Assembly (NCBI RefSeq): GCF_014836535.1
Contig: NZ_JACSQP010000004.1
Span: 1 to 64,000, forward strand
Reading direction: 5' to 3'
Length of the DNA: 64,000 nucleotides
From: Microbacterium pullorum
Lineage (GTDB): Bacteria; Actinomycetota; Actinomycetes; Actinomycetales; Microbacteriaceae
Under the pieces are notes generated by a model, which was not told the origin of the DNA, did not search any database, and saw only the letters and a program-made list of their open reading frames with translations. The position numbers and the translations under genes are program-made. Positions 38,381 through 47,478 of the stretch are shown here, piece by piece (within the stretch, counting starts at the first letter, position 1; each line of letters begins with the position of its first letter).

Positions 38381-39163
38381 TCACCAGGTGGAGTCACCCC
38401 GGATGACGGCATCCGACCCGCCGTCGATGAAGATCATCTGCCCGCACAGGTGCGCGTTCTCCTCGCTGGAGAGCCACGCGATGAGGTACGCCACGTCGAT
38501 CGCGTCGAAGATGCCGTTGAGCGGCATCGGCACCATCGTGAGCAGCGCCGCCTTCGCCTCTTCGGTCGCGGTGAGATCGCTCGTCATGGGGGTGTCGACG
38601 ACGCCGGGCGCGACGCCGTTCAGTGCGATCCCCGCGCCGGCCCACTCGGGTGTCGCCGCCTGGCGTCGCAGCCACAGGGCGAGGGCGCGCTTGGACGTGC
38701 CGTAGATGAGCGCTGCCTCCTGCGCCGTGCCGGCGGCCAGCTCCGCCGCTCGGGCGAGGGCGCCCGGTTCGTCACCGTCGCGGAAGGCAGCCAGCAGCGC
38801 CTCGTCGGGCGGGAACAGCGAGGCCATCGAGGCGGTCGCGACGGCGCGCGGCGCGGCGGATGCCGCCAGCAGCGGGCGGAGGCCCTCGAGCGTGGCGACC
38901 GCGCCGAAGTAGTTCACGGCGGCGGTGAGGACCGTCGGTGACGACAGGCCGGCGTTGGCGACGACGACGTCGACGACCCCGCCCGACAGCTCGCCGACCT
39001 GCTGCACCATCGTTTCGCGCCCGACGGCGGTGGTGAGGTCGACGTTGATGTCGGCGCCGGCGATGTCCACACCGATCACGCGGTAACCGCGCTCGACGAG
39101 GAGTTCGGACGTGGCCTTGCCGATTCCACTGGCGGAACCGGTGATGACCGCTGTACGGGCCAT
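38381..39163 (-). CDS. SDR family oxidoreductase
   Basis: This 260-residue short-chain dehydrogenase has the cofactor motif TGSASGIGK near residue 8 (TGxxxGxG), the NAG motif in VVANAGLSS, catalytic S in VATASMASL and YxxxK in YGTSKRALALW, and a C-terminal GQMIFIDGG. The D after VIGVDI suggests NAD preference. The substrate is unknown. The gene stands alone between the MFS terminator and a zinc alcohol dehydrogenase. Confidence 0.9.
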   Translation of the reverse strand: MARTAVITGSASGIGKATSELLVERGYRVIGVDIAGADINVDLTTAVGRETMVQQVGELSGGVVDVVVANAGLSSPTVLTAAVNYFGAVATLEGLRPLLAASAAPRAVATASMASLFPPDEALLAAFRDGDEPGALARAAELAAGTAQEAALIYGTSKRALALWLRRQAATPEWAGAGIALNGVAPGVVDTPMTSDLTATEEAKAALLTMVPMPLNGIFDAIDVAYLIAWLSSEENAHLCGQMIFIDGGSDAVIRGDSTW

Positions 39164-39290
39164 GGCTGTCTGCCTTTCGCTGTGAGGGCCACTCCGGCGG
39201 AGGTGCTCCTCACCTTCATCCTGGCATGTGGTCTGGCCACAAGGAAGGGGCAGGTCAGCGCGCGATCCGAGACCGCGCGAGGTGTCGCAC

Positions 39291-40310
39291 TCAGGGAGTG
39301 AGCAGAACCTTCGTCGCGCGCCTCTCATCCATCGCCCGGTAGCCCTCCGCGGCATCCTCGAGGGGAAGCGTGAGATCGAAGACGCGGCCCGGATCGATGG
39401 AGCGGTCCCAGATGCGGGCGATGAGGTCTGGCAGGAACCGGCGTACCGGTGCCGGCCCGCCGTGCAGGTGCACGAGAGCGAAGAACATCTCGCGGCCGGG
39501 AAGGGCGACATCGTGCGAGACGCCGACATAACCCACGTGTCCGCCGGGGCGCGTGGCGCGGGTCGCCTGCATCATCGACTCCTGCGTGCCCACCGCCTCG
39601 ATCACCGAATGCGCCCCCAAGCCGCCCGTCAGTTCCTTGATGCGCGCCACGCCCGCGTCGCCACGCTCCTCGACGATGTCGGTCGCGCCGAACTCACGCG
39701 CCAGCGCCTGCCGATCGGCGTGGCGGCTCATCGCGATGATGCGCTCCGCTCCGAGTTCGCGCGCGGCGAGCACCCCCATGAGCCCCACGGCACCGTCGCC
39801 GACGACGACGACCGTCTTGCCCGGTCCGGCCTCCGCGGCCACGGCGGCGAACCACCCGGTGCCGAGCACGTCGGACGCGGCCAGCAGGGACGGGATCAGG
39901 TCGGGGTCGGGCTGACCGGGCGTTGCCACGAGTGTGCCGTCGGCGAGGGGGATGCGGGCGAATTCGGCCTGCGTGCCGACGCTGCCCATGGGAACGGCAT
40001 GTACGCACCGCGACTGATAACCGGCGCGGCATATGTCGCAGGTGTTGTCGGAGGCGAAGAAGGAGCCGACGACGAAATCGCCCACCTTGATGGTCTTCAC
40101 GGCATCGCCGACCTCGGTCACGACGCCGACGTACTCGTGCCCCATGGGGGTGTGATCGACGCGATCCGCGCCGCGGTAGGGCCAGAGGTCCGAGCCGCAG
40201 ATGCAGCTCGCCGAGAGGCGGATGATGGCGTCGGTCGGTTCGACGATCGTGGGGTTCTCCCGCTCCTCGACTCGAACGTCGCCGGGGGCGTGCATGATGA
40301 CGGCGCGCAT
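39291..40310 (-). CDS. Zinc-dependent alcohol dehydrogenase
   Basis: This 339-residue MDR-family enzyme binds catalytic zinc through SCICGSDLWPYRG (Cys) and MGHEYVGVV (His-Glu). The structural zinc lobe has a reduced cysteine set in NTCDICRAGYQSRC. The NAD(P) motif is VVVVGDGAVGLMGVLAA. It oxidises or reduces an alcohol/aldehyde that the sequence does not identify. It is divergent from a MATE exporter, with 222 bp between. Confidence 0.9.
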   Translation of the reverse strand: MRAVIMHAPGDVRVEERENPTIVEPTDAIIRLSASCICGSDLWPYRGADRVDHTPMGHEYVGVVTEVGDAVKTIKVGDFVVGSFFASDNTCDICRAGYQSRCVHAVPMGSVGTQAEFARIPLADGTLVATPGQPDPDLIPSLLAASDVLGTGWFAAVAAEAGPGKTVVVVGDGAVGLMGVLAARELGAERIIAMSRHADRQALAREFGATDIVEERGDAGVARIKELTGGLGAHSVIEAVGTQESMMQATRATRPGGHVGYVGVSHDVALPGREMFFALVHLHGGPAPVRRFLPDLIARIWDRSIDPGRVFDLTLPLEDAAEGYRAMDERRATKVLLTP

Positions 40311-40532
40311 GCTCTCTCCTGTGGTGTGGGTTGGTGCGGACGCGGCGCTGCTGCGCCGGTAACAGTCTCGTCGATGCTCGGCCGCAGGGGCGGGTCTTGT
40401 CGCACGACCGGGGGAGTGGTAGCTGCACCGGGGGGGCGATTTCGAATCGATTCGATCCGTTCGATAGGATGGCCCGTCGGCATTCGCGGATGTCGCCGAT
40501 TCCCCGCCTCCCGAACGTCGAAAGCCGCCCGT

Positions 40533-42050
40533 ATGTCCACCTCGCTGACCACCGGCAGCCCCTGGCGCGTCATCCTCCTCTTCTCCGTCCCGCTGCTGCT
40601 GGGCAACGTCGTGCAGCAGCTGTATCAGCTCGCGGACGCGGTCGTGGTCGGGCGCCAGCTGGGTGTGCAGGCTCTGGCGGCGGTGGGTGCGACGGGAAGC
40701 ATGTTCTTCTTCCTGCTGGGGTTCGTGTGGGGTCTCACCAGCGGTTTCGCCATTCCGACGGCGCAGGCCTACGGGGCGCGCGACGCGAAGGGCGTGCGGC
40801 GCTCGGTCGCGGCGGGGACGATCCTGACCACCGGGGCCACGATCATCCTCACGATCGTGGGACCCCTGCTGGCGCAGCCCATGCTCGAGGTGCTGCGCAC
40901 GCCGCCCGAGCTCATGGCGCAGGCCACCGTCTTCGCCCAGGTCAGCTTCCTCGGCTCCGGCGCCATGCTCTTCTTCAACTACCTCGCGGCCATCATCCGC
41001 GCCATCGGAGACTCGCGCACGCCGCTGATCTTCCTCACCGTCTCGTGCGTGCTCAACGTCGGCCTGGTCGTCGTCATGGTGGGCCCGCTGGCGTGGGGAG
41101 TCGGCGGCGCGGCGCTGGCCACCGTGATCGCCCAGGGTGTGTCGGTCGTGATGTGCCTCGAGTTCGTGCGGCGCCGGGTTCCCGCACTGCAGATGCGCCG
41201 CACCGACTGGCGTGTCACCCGCACCGACATCACGGAGCATCTGCGACTCGGCCTGCCGATGGGCTTCCAGGCCTCGATCATTGCGATCGGCGCGCTGGCG
41301 GTGCAGGTGCGGCTCAATGAACTCGGCGCCGACGCGGTCGCCGCGTACACCACGGCATCCCGCGTCGACGGCCTCGCCGTCGCCATGCTCCAGTCGCTGG
41401 GCCTTGCCGTGTCGATGTTCGTCGCGCAGAACCTCGGCGGCCGCCGCCCCGACCGCATCCGCCGCGGCGTCGTGCAGGCCACCTGGATGTCGATCGCCGC
41501 CTCGCTCGTGCTCGGCGCGCTGCTGGTCGCGTTCGGCAGTCACATGGTGCGCCTGTTCGTGGGGGAGGGGTCGGATGCCGTCGTCGACCTCGCCGCCCTC
41601 ATGCTCATCATCAACGGCGTCAGCTACAGCCTGCTGGGCGCGCTGTTCGTGCTGCGCGGCGCCCTGCAGGGCCTCGGGCACACGCTCATCCCCACCGTCA
41701 CCGGGGTCGTCGAACTCGTCATGCGCGTCGGTGCGGCGGTGATCCTGGGCGGGCTCCTCGGATTCGCCGGTGTCGCAGGGAGCAACCCGCTGGCCTGGTT
41801 CGGCGCCATCGTGCTGCTGGTACCCGCCTACATCCGCGAGCACCGGCGCCTGGCGACCCTGCCGGTGGAGCCGACGACGGTCACCCCGACCGTCCCGATT
41901 CCGGTGGTCGGTCCCGTCGACGGATCGATGGTGGTCGACGCCGTCGTCACGCAGCCGGTGCCGGTGATCGCTCCGCCGTCGCGTTCGCGGCGCCTGCAGC
42001 AGCGGCTGCGCGAGCGAGGCACCCGCCGTCGGGAGCGCGCCGGCCGCTGA
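40533..42050 (+). CDS. MATE family efflux transporter
   Basis: 505 residues from ATG 40533, with twelve hydrophobic segments in two MatE halves (SVPLLLGNVVQQLYQLADAV at the start; LRLGLPMGFQASIIAIGALA opening the second half). It exports cationic drugs or metabolites by Na+ or H+ antiport. A hydrophilic tail of about 65 residues after the last segment (EPTTVTPTVPIPVVGP, ending in an Arg-rich stretch RSRRLQQRLRERGTRRRERA) is longer than usual for the family. Confidence 0.92.
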   Translation: MSTSLTTGSPWRVILLFSVPLLLGNVVQQLYQLADAVVVGRQLGVQALAAVGATGSMFFFLLGFVWGLTSGFAIPTAQAYGARDAKGVRRSVAAGTILTTGATIILTIVGPLLAQPMLEVLRTPPELMAQATVFAQVSFLGSGAMLFFNYLAAIIRAIGDSRTPLIFLTVSCVLNVGLVVVMVGPLAWGVGGAALATVIAQGVSVVMCLEFVRRRVPALQMRRTDWRVTRTDITEHLRLGLPMGFQASIIAIGALAVQVRLNELGADAVAAYTTASRVDGLAVAMLQSLGLAVSMFVAQNLGGRRPDRIRRGVVQATWMSIAASLVLGALLVAFGSHMVRLFVGEGSDAVVDLAALMLIINGVSYSLLGALFVLRGALQGLGHTLIPTVTGVVELVMRVGAAVILGGLLGFAGVAGSNPLAWFGAIVLLVPAYIREHRRLATLPVEPTTVTPTVPIPVVGPVDGSMVVDAVVTQPVPVIAPPSRSRRLQQRLRERGTRRRERAGR

Positions 42051-42167
42051 GGGCGATGCCGCGGGAGCCGTGGCGGGGCGGCAGGCACCGTGCGATCATC
42101 GGTGCGTGTCGTTGCGGACGCCGCGTTCGGTGACGTGACGGCATGGACATCACCGGAGGGACTGATC

Positions 42168-42620
42168 ATGGCCGACACCCGCACCTCAGCCGACGGCACG
42201 TTCAGCGCCGACGAACGAGCGGCGATGAAGCAGCGCGCCGCGGAGCTCAAGGAGCAGAGCAAGAGCGGCAAGGGCGCCGCGAAGCGGGAGAAGGAGGCGC
42301 AGGCGTGCCGTGACGCGATCGCGGCGCTGCCCGAACCCGACAAGACCATCGCCGAGCGCTTCCACGTCGCCGTCACCGAGACGGCGCCGCACCTGGAGCC
42401 GAAGACCTGGTACGGCTTCCCGTCGTACGCCCTCGACGGCAAGGTGCTCACCTTCTTCCAGCCGGCGTCGAAGTTCGACACCCGCTACGCGACGATCGGC
42501 TTCAACGAGGTCGCCGCCCTCGACGACGGCGAGTTCTGGCCGACGTCCTTCGCGGTGCGGGAGTACACGCCCGCCGTCGACAAGACGGTGCGGGGGCTCG
42601 TCGAACGCGCCGTCGGCTGA
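42168..42620 (+). CDS. DUF1801-like protein
   Basis: 150 residues from ATG 42168. After a charged helical N-terminus (KQRAAELKEQSKSGKGAAKR) the body resembles DUF1801/YdhG (KTWYGFPSYALDGKVLTFFQ). The family is small, soluble and of uncertain role. Some members are described as iron-chaperone-like, which I would not assert here. It is 22 bases upstream of a VOC-family gene and probably co-transcribed. Confidence 0.75.
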   Translation: MADTRTSADGTFSADERAAMKQRAAELKEQSKSGKGAAKREKEAQACRDAIAALPEPDKTIAERFHVAVTETAPHLEPKTWYGFPSYALDGKVLTFFQPASKFDTRYATIGFNEVAALDDGEFWPTSFAVREYTPAVDKTVRGLVERAVG

Positions 42621-42642
42621 CGCCATCGAAGAGGAGGCATCC

Positions 42643-43545
42643 GTGCAGAAGATCGTTCCGAACATCTGGTTCAACCGAAACGCCGCCGAGGCCGCGGCGT
42701 TCTACACTGCGGCGTTCCCCGGGGCGACCTCGTCGGTCACCGCGCGCTACCCCGACGAGGGCCTGCCGGGCTTTCAGAGCGAGTTCGCCGGGGCCGAACT
42801 CGCCATCGACGTCGAGATCGACGGGTACCGGCTGACGCTCATCAACGCCGGTCCCGAGTTCACCCCCAACCCGTCGGTGTCGTTCACCCTTAATTTCGAT
42901 CCCCTGCTGTTCCACGGTCATGCCGATGCCGCCCGCTCGCGGCTCGACGCGGTGTGGGGGAGCCTCGTCGAGGGCGGCACCGTGATGATGGAACTGCGCG
43001 AGTATCCGCACAGCCCGCGATACGGATGGGTGCAGGACCGCTACGGCGTGAGCTGGCAGCTGTCGCTCGGCGACTCCGGAGGCGATCCGCGCCCGTTCCT
43101 CATGCCGAGTCTGCTGTTCGGCGGTACCGCGCAGAACCAGGCGCGCGACGCGGTGGAGTTCTACACGTCGCTGTTCGACCGCTCGCGCGTCGGGCTGATG
43201 GTCGAGTACACCGAACAGACCGGGCCCGCCACGGCGGGAGTGGTGATGTTCAGTGACTTCCAGCTGGAGGGCCAGTGGTTCACTGCGATGGACTCCGCGG
43301 TCGTACAGGACGAGTCGTTCACGTGCGGGGTGTCGCTGGAGGTGCGCTGCCGGGATCAGGGCGAGATCGACCGGCTGTGGCACGCCCTCACCGCGGTGCC
43401 GGAGGCCGAGCAGTGCGGCTGGCTCGCCGACCGGTTCGGGCTCAGCTGGCAGATCGTTCCCGAGAACATGGGGGAGCTCATGCGGCATCCGGGTGCCTAC
43501 GCCCGCATGCTCGAGATGCGCAAGCTCGTCATCGCAGAGCTGTGA
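42643..43545 (+). CDS. Tandem VOC (PhnB-like) domain protein
   Basis: 300 residues from GTG 42643 behind GAGGAGG. Two PhnB-like VOC domains are joined: residues 1-145 open IVPNIWFNRNAAEAAAFYTA, and residues 155-295 open PSLLFGGTAQNQARDAVEFYTSL. Each ends with the DRYGVSWQL / DRFGLSWQI motif. VOC folds bind metals and substrates in varied enzymes and resistance proteins; this 3-demethylubiquinone-methyltransferase-like subgroup has no settled function. Confidence 0.85.
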   Translation: MQKIVPNIWFNRNAAEAAAFYTAAFPGATSSVTARYPDEGLPGFQSEFAGAELAIDVEIDGYRLTLINAGPEFTPNPSVSFTLNFDPLLFHGHADAARSRLDAVWGSLVEGGTVMMELREYPHSPRYGWVQDRYGVSWQLSLGDSGGDPRPFLMPSLLFGGTAQNQARDAVEFYTSLFDRSRVGLMVEYTEQTGPATAGVVMFSDFQLEGQWFTAMDSAVVQDESFTCGVSLEVRCRDQGEIDRLWHALTAVPEAEQCGWLADRFGLSWQIVPENMGELMRHPGAYARMLEMRKLVIAEL

Positions 43546-43641
43546 CCGCCGTGTGGTGTCGTCGTCGGGCGACAGCCCGGTCGTGCGGCGAGGACGACCT
43601 AGACTGGGAGGGTCCCGCCTGCCGACCTGACGAGTTCTCCT

Positions 43642-44298
43642 GTGACTGACACGCCCGCCCGCACGTTCGACGTGCGCCACCTGCAATTGGCGCGCGCGCT
43701 GTTCGCCCTCGCCGCGGGAATCATGATCACGTTCTCGGGCGACCACTCCGCCCCGGTCGGGCTCGCCGTGTTCGGCGGCTTCGCCGTCGCGACGGCGCTC
43801 GTGCTGCTGCTGGCGGCGTGGCTGGTCTTCCCGGCGGGTCGCCGGTGGCCGTCGGTGCTCCTCGGCATCCTCACGCTCCTTGCCGGCATGCTCGCCGGCG
43901 CACCCGGTCTGCGCACGACCACGATGTTCTTCGTGCTCGTGATCATCTGGGCGCTGACCACCGGCATCGCCGAACTCGCCGCGGGCATCGCCGCCCGCCG
44001 CCGCGCCCGCGTTCTGGGTGTCGTCGACGTCGACGCGCGCGACGCGATGGTGGTCGGGGTCATCACGGTGATCCTCGGCCTCGCGCTGCTGGCGGTTCCC
44101 GCCGGCTACCAGCTGGACTACTTCGTCGACGAAGCCGGTCAGTGGTTCTCGCTCACCGGCATCACGATCGGGGTCGGTCTCTTCGGCGGCTACGCCGCGG
44201 TCATCGGCGTGTACCTCGGCATCGCCGGGTTCTCACCGCGACGTGCAGACATCGACACCGCTGACCCGGTCGTCATCGAAACCGGAGGCCAGTCGTGA
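43642..44298 (+). CDS. Multispan membrane protein (DUF308/HdeD-like)
   Basis: 218 residues from GTG 43642, with six or more hydrophobic segments (ARALFALAAGIMITFSGDHS; TTMFFVLVIIWALTTGIAEL; VGVITVILGLALLAVPAGYQ). The arrangement of short repeated hairpins resembles DUF308/HdeD-like proteins. No catalytic residues. Its stop overlaps the next membrane gene by 4 bases, so the two are translationally coupled and may act together. Confidence 0.7.
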   Translation: MTDTPARTFDVRHLQLARALFALAAGIMITFSGDHSAPVGLAVFGGFAVATALVLLLAAWLVFPAGRRWPSVLLGILTLLAGMLAGAPGLRTTTMFFVLVIIWALTTGIAELAAGIAARRRARVLGVVDVDARDAMVVGVITVILGLALLAVPAGYQLDYFVDEAGQWFSLTGITIGVGLFGGYAAVIGVYLGIAGFSPRRADIDTADPVVIETGGQS

Positions 44299-44618
44299 CC
44301 GAACCCACCCGTCCCACCCGCCGCGAGCTGCTCAAGCCCGTACAGCTCGTGGGCCTCGCCTTCGCGGCCGCCGCCTTCGGCGGACTCGTCACCCTGTTCT
44401 CCATGGGTGCCCTGCAGCAGGGCCCTGCCGACCAGTTGCAGCGCGCGGTCGTGGTGGCCCTCATCGTCGCCGGCATCTCGTTCATCGTGACGCTCGTGGG
44501 GCTCGCGCTGCTGATCCTCGTCGTCGACCCGGCGCAGGTCACGAAGCCCATCGACCGCCCGGTCATGCGCACGGACGACGACGACACGGCCGCGCCCGGC
44601 GCCGACGACCGGCGCTGA
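44295..44618 (+). CDS. Small two-span membrane protein
   Basis: This 107-residue protein starts at a GTG overlapping the previous stop. Two membrane segments at about residues 17-37 and 50-75 (VVVALIVAGISFIVTLVGLA), and an Asp-rich C-terminal tail (MRTDDDDTAAPGADDRR). The function is unknown. Confidence 0.7.
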   Translation: MTEPTRPTRRELLKPVQLVGLAFAAAAFGGLVTLFSMGALQQGPADQLQRAVVVALIVAGISFIVTLVGLALLILVVDPAQVTKPIDRPVMRTDDDDTAAPGADDRR

Positions 44619-44633
44619 CCCGTTCGGAGCGGG

Positions 44634-44978
44634 CTATGCGTCGGTGCGGGGAGACCGGATCAGCGCGCCCGCGACGAGGAACACCGCGGCGGCGGCCACG
44701 TGTGCTCCCACCCACCACGGGCCGGTGAACGCGAACGGGTAGAGCGGATTCCACACGACCGCGATCGCGAGCATGACCGGCATCCACCACCACTGCCTGG
44801 CCTGCAGGGCGAACCAGCCGATGATGACGGCGAGGATCGTCACGATGAAGCGGATCGCGAGGTGGTACTCGTGGCTGAGCAGCGCGATCCCGGCGAGGCA
44901 CGCGATGGCGGCGAGGATCGACGGCGCGAAGGCGTTGCGCTGGTACTCCGACGGCGCGCGGGTCTGCGGTGAGGGCAT
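44634..44978 (-). CDS. Small four-span membrane protein (DUF6804-like)
   Basis: This 114-residue protein has hydrophobic segments at about residues 17-35, 40-60, 63-85 and 88-108, with the sequence WWWMPVMLAIAVVWNPLYPF. It resembles a family of small DUF6804 membrane proteins of unknown role. It is convergent with the two-span gene, 15 bases apart. Confidence 0.65.
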   Translation of the reverse strand: MPSPQTRAPSEYQRNAFAPSILAAIACLAGIALLSHEYHLAIRFIVTILAVIIGWFALQARQWWWMPVMLAIAVVWNPLYPFAFTGPWWVGAHVAAAAVFLVAGALIRSPRTDA

Positions 44979-45052
44979 GGGGCATCCATTCGTGCGGCTG
45001 CTACCAGTCTGTCGGTTCCGGCGAGGTGCTCCAGCGGCGCGCCGCCCGATCG

Positions 45053-45121
45053 GTGAGACGACAACGGGCGGCCGAGACCGTGGGTGATACCCGTTGTTTC
45101 GGCCGTCAGAAGTCGTCTCAC
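45053..45121 (-). terminator. Complex inverted-repeat structure downstream of purB
   Basis: GTGAGACGAC (45053-45062) and GTCGTCTCAC (45112-45121) pair perfectly. Inside, ACAACGGG pairs with CCCGTTGT, and CGGCCGA with TCGGCCG. The alternatives overlap, so more than one fold is possible. It lies 43 bases past the purB stop and probably terminates it. Confidence 0.5.
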
Positions 45122-45164
45122 CGGGGAAGGTGGGGCGGATGCCGTCGGCCCCGGGGGCGGCGGG

Positions 45165-46550
45165 CTAGGGCAGCGGGTCGACCAGGCTCGCGGCGAGGCC
45201 GGTGTATCCGGCGGGGGTGAGGGCCAGCAGACGCTGCTTCGCGGCGTCGCCGATGTCGAGACCGTCGACGAACTCCGCCAGCTGCGCGGCGCCCACCCGG
45301 CGGCCGCGCGTGAAGTCCTTCAGCAGCGCGTACGGGTCGGTGATCTGCGAGCGGCCGGCGGCGATCTCGGCGCGCACGACGGTCTGGATCGCCTCGGCCA
45401 GCACCTCCCAGTTCGCGTCGAGGTCGGCCAGCAGCACGTCGCGCGACAGCGAGATCTCGCCGAGACCGCGCTCGAGGTTGTCCAGCGCCAGCAGCGAGTG
45501 GCCGAACGCGACGCCGATGTTGCGCTGCGTCGTGGAGTCGGTGAGGTCGCGCTGCTGACGCGAGGTGACGAGCGTCTGCGCGAGGGTCTGGAACAGCCCG
45601 CCGGCGATCTCGAGGTTCGCCTCGGCGTTTTCGAACCGGATCGGGTTGATCTTGTGCGGCATGGTCGACGAGCCGGTGGCGCCGGCGACCGGGATCTGGG
45701 CGAAGAAGCCCATCGAGATGTAGGTCCAGATGTCGGTGGCGAGATTGTGCAGGATGCCGCCGGCGTGCCGGGCCCGGTCGTACAGCTCCACCTGCCAGTC
45801 GTGCGACTCGATCTGGGTGGTCAGCGGGTTGAACCCGATGCCGAGCCCTTCGATGAAGGTGCGCGACAGGTCGGGCCAGTCCACGTCGGGCTCGGCCACG
45901 ACGTGCGCCGACCAGGTGCCGGTGGCGCCGGAGAACTTCGCCAGGTAGTCGCCACCGGCGATCTGTGCGGCGACGCGCTCGAGGCGCCACGCGAACACCG
46001 CGAGCTCTTTGCCCATCGTCGAGGGCGTGGCGGGCTGGCCGTGGGTGCGGGAGAGCATCGCGGCATCCTTGTGCTCCACCGCCAGCGCCCGCAGCTTCGC
46101 GATGACGCTGTGCAGCTTCGGCAGCCACACCCGCTCGACGGCCCGACGCACCGTGAGCGCGTACGAGGCGGAGTTGATGTCCTCGCTCGTGCAGGCGAAG
46201 TGGGCGAGCTCGGCGATGTCGTCCAGACCCAGCGTCGACAGGCGGTCGCGCACGAGGTACTCCACGGCCTTCACATCGTGACGCGTGACCGCTTCCTTCT
46301 CGGCCAGCCAGTCGATCTCAGCCTGCCCGAAGTCGAGGTAGAGGGCGCGCAGGGCTGCCTTGTCGGCCTCGGACAGCGCAGCCGTGCCGAACAGCGATCG
46401 ATCGGTGAGGGCGAGGATCCACTCGACCTCGACCTCCACGCGCGCACGGTTGAGGCCGGCCTCGGAGAGGTAGTCGGCCAGGCCCGCGACGACGGCGCGG
46501 TAACGGCCGTCGAGGGGGCTCAGCGGCTGAAGGGGGAGGGACGTGGGCAC
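45165..46550 (-). CDS. purB: Adenylosuccinate lyase
   Basis: 461 residues from GTG 46550, the family start (LPLQPLSPLDGRYRAVVAGL, as in E. coli PurB). The fumarase/aspartase superfamily signature GSSTMPHKINPIRFENAEAN holds the catalytic serine loop, and the general region SRTHGQPATPSTMGKE is present. It cleaves SAICAR to AICAR and adenylosuccinate to AMP in purine synthesis. It is 35 bases downstream of a low-molecular-weight phosphatase on the same strand, so possibly co-transcribed. Confidence 0.96.
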   Translation of the reverse strand: MPTSLPLQPLSPLDGRYRAVVAGLADYLSEAGLNRARVEVEVEWILALTDRSLFGTAALSEADKAALRALYLDFGQAEIDWLAEKEAVTRHDVKAVEYLVRDRLSTLGLDDIAELAHFACTSEDINSASYALTVRRAVERVWLPKLHSVIAKLRALAVEHKDAAMLSRTHGQPATPSTMGKELAVFAWRLERVAAQIAGGDYLAKFSGATGTWSAHVVAEPDVDWPDLSRTFIEGLGIGFNPLTTQIESHDWQVELYDRARHAGGILHNLATDIWTYISMGFFAQIPVAGATGSSTMPHKINPIRFENAEANLEIAGGLFQTLAQTLVTSRQQRDLTDSTTQRNIGVAFGHSLLALDNLERGLGEISLSRDVLLADLDANWEVLAEAIQTVVRAEIAAGRSQITDPYALLKDFTRGRRVGAAQLAEFVDGLDIGDAAKQRLLALTPAGYTGLAASLVDPLP

Positions 46551-46585
46551 GGGACTCCGATCGCTGACGCGGGGGGACAGATCGC

Positions 46586-47092
46586 TCAGCGGGGCTGACG
46601 GACTGCGGGTTCGAGTTGCCGGAACAGCGCCCGGCACGCGCTCTCGATCATACCGAGCACCTCATCGAACATCTCGGGCCCCGCGTAGTACGGGTCGGGC
46701 ACGTCCAGCTGGTCGCCGGCGATGTCGTCGAAGGTGCGCAGCAGCGCGACTTTGTCGGCGTCGCCCGGTGCGCGCGCCCACTCCAGCAGGATGCGTTCAT
46801 GGCTGCGATCCAACGCGACGACGAGGTCGGCGACGCGGAAGTCCTCCTGTGTGAACTGTCGCGCCCGGTGGCGTTCGCCGTCGTAGCCGTGCCGCGCCAG
46901 CGCGCCGAGGGTGCGCGCATCGGCGCGTTCGCCCACGTGCCAGTCACCGGTGGCTGCGCTCCACGACGCGACACGATGGTCCAGGCCCGCCCGTCGTGTG
47001 AACGAGCGGAACACGATGTCGGCCATGGGTGAGCGACAGATGTTTCCGGTACAGACGAAGACGACGCGGAACGGCTCCACGGCGACGGTCAC
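46586..47092 (-). CDS. Low-molecular-weight protein-tyrosine phosphatase
   Basis: 168 residues from GTG 47092 behind GGGAGG. The P-loop VCTGNICRSP holds nucleophile C14 and R20. The general acid lies in VPDPYYAG. Length and motif order are typical of the LMW-PTP/arsenate reductase-like family; the DPYY motif favours a tyrosine phosphatase. Upstream of purB in the same direction. The physiological substrate is unknown. Confidence 0.9.
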   Translation of the reverse strand: MTVAVEPFRVVFVCTGNICRSPMADIVFRSFTRRAGLDHRVASWSAATGDWHVGERADARTLGALARHGYDGERHRARQFTQEDFRVADLVVALDRSHERILLEWARAPGDADKVALLRTFDDIAGDQLDVPDPYYAGPEMFDEVLGMIESACRALFRQLEPAVRQPR

Positions 47093-47205
47093 CTCCCCAT
47101 CATGGCGGCAGCGGCGCGCCCTGCACAGGCCCGAACTCCCGTCGATAACCCCCAATCCGCGTCGTGGGGGCGGCAGGCGGGGGCGGGGCGGGGCACAGTC
47201 GAGGG

Positions 47206-47478
47206 GTGACCGGGAGCCTTGAGACCCACGTGGCGTGCATCGACGCCGCCCGGGCGGCACTCGCCTCGGCGCAGGACGACCTCGCCGCGATGCGGCTGCG
47301 GGCCGGGGCCCTCGCGCACGCCACGGCGTGGCAGTCGTCGTCCGCGGCGGCGTTCCGCGAGTCGGTCGACGCGTGGCAACAGGGCATCGCGCTGGCCGAT
47401 TGGCGCATCGACGGGCTGCGCGACGACCTGCGCCACACGCGGGAGCGTCTCGTGGCGCAGGCGGGCCCCGCGTCGTGA
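47206..47478 (+). CDS. WXG100-like small helical protein
   Basis: This 90-residue all-helical protein from GTG 47206 has no cysteine-rich or membrane part. Two helices flank TAWQSSSAAAFRESVDAW at about residues 41-58, which resembles the WxG turn plus following helix of WXG100/ESX secreted proteins, with W-x-S in place of W-x-G. It overlaps the following hydrolase gene by 4 bases (GTGA). The pairing suggests a partner or secretion chaperone for that hydrolase. ESX dependence is inference. Confidence 0.55.
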   Translation: MTGSLETHVACIDAARAALASAQDDLAAMRLRAGALAHATAWQSSSAAAFRESVDAWQQGIALADWRIDGLRDDLRHTRERLVAQAGPAS

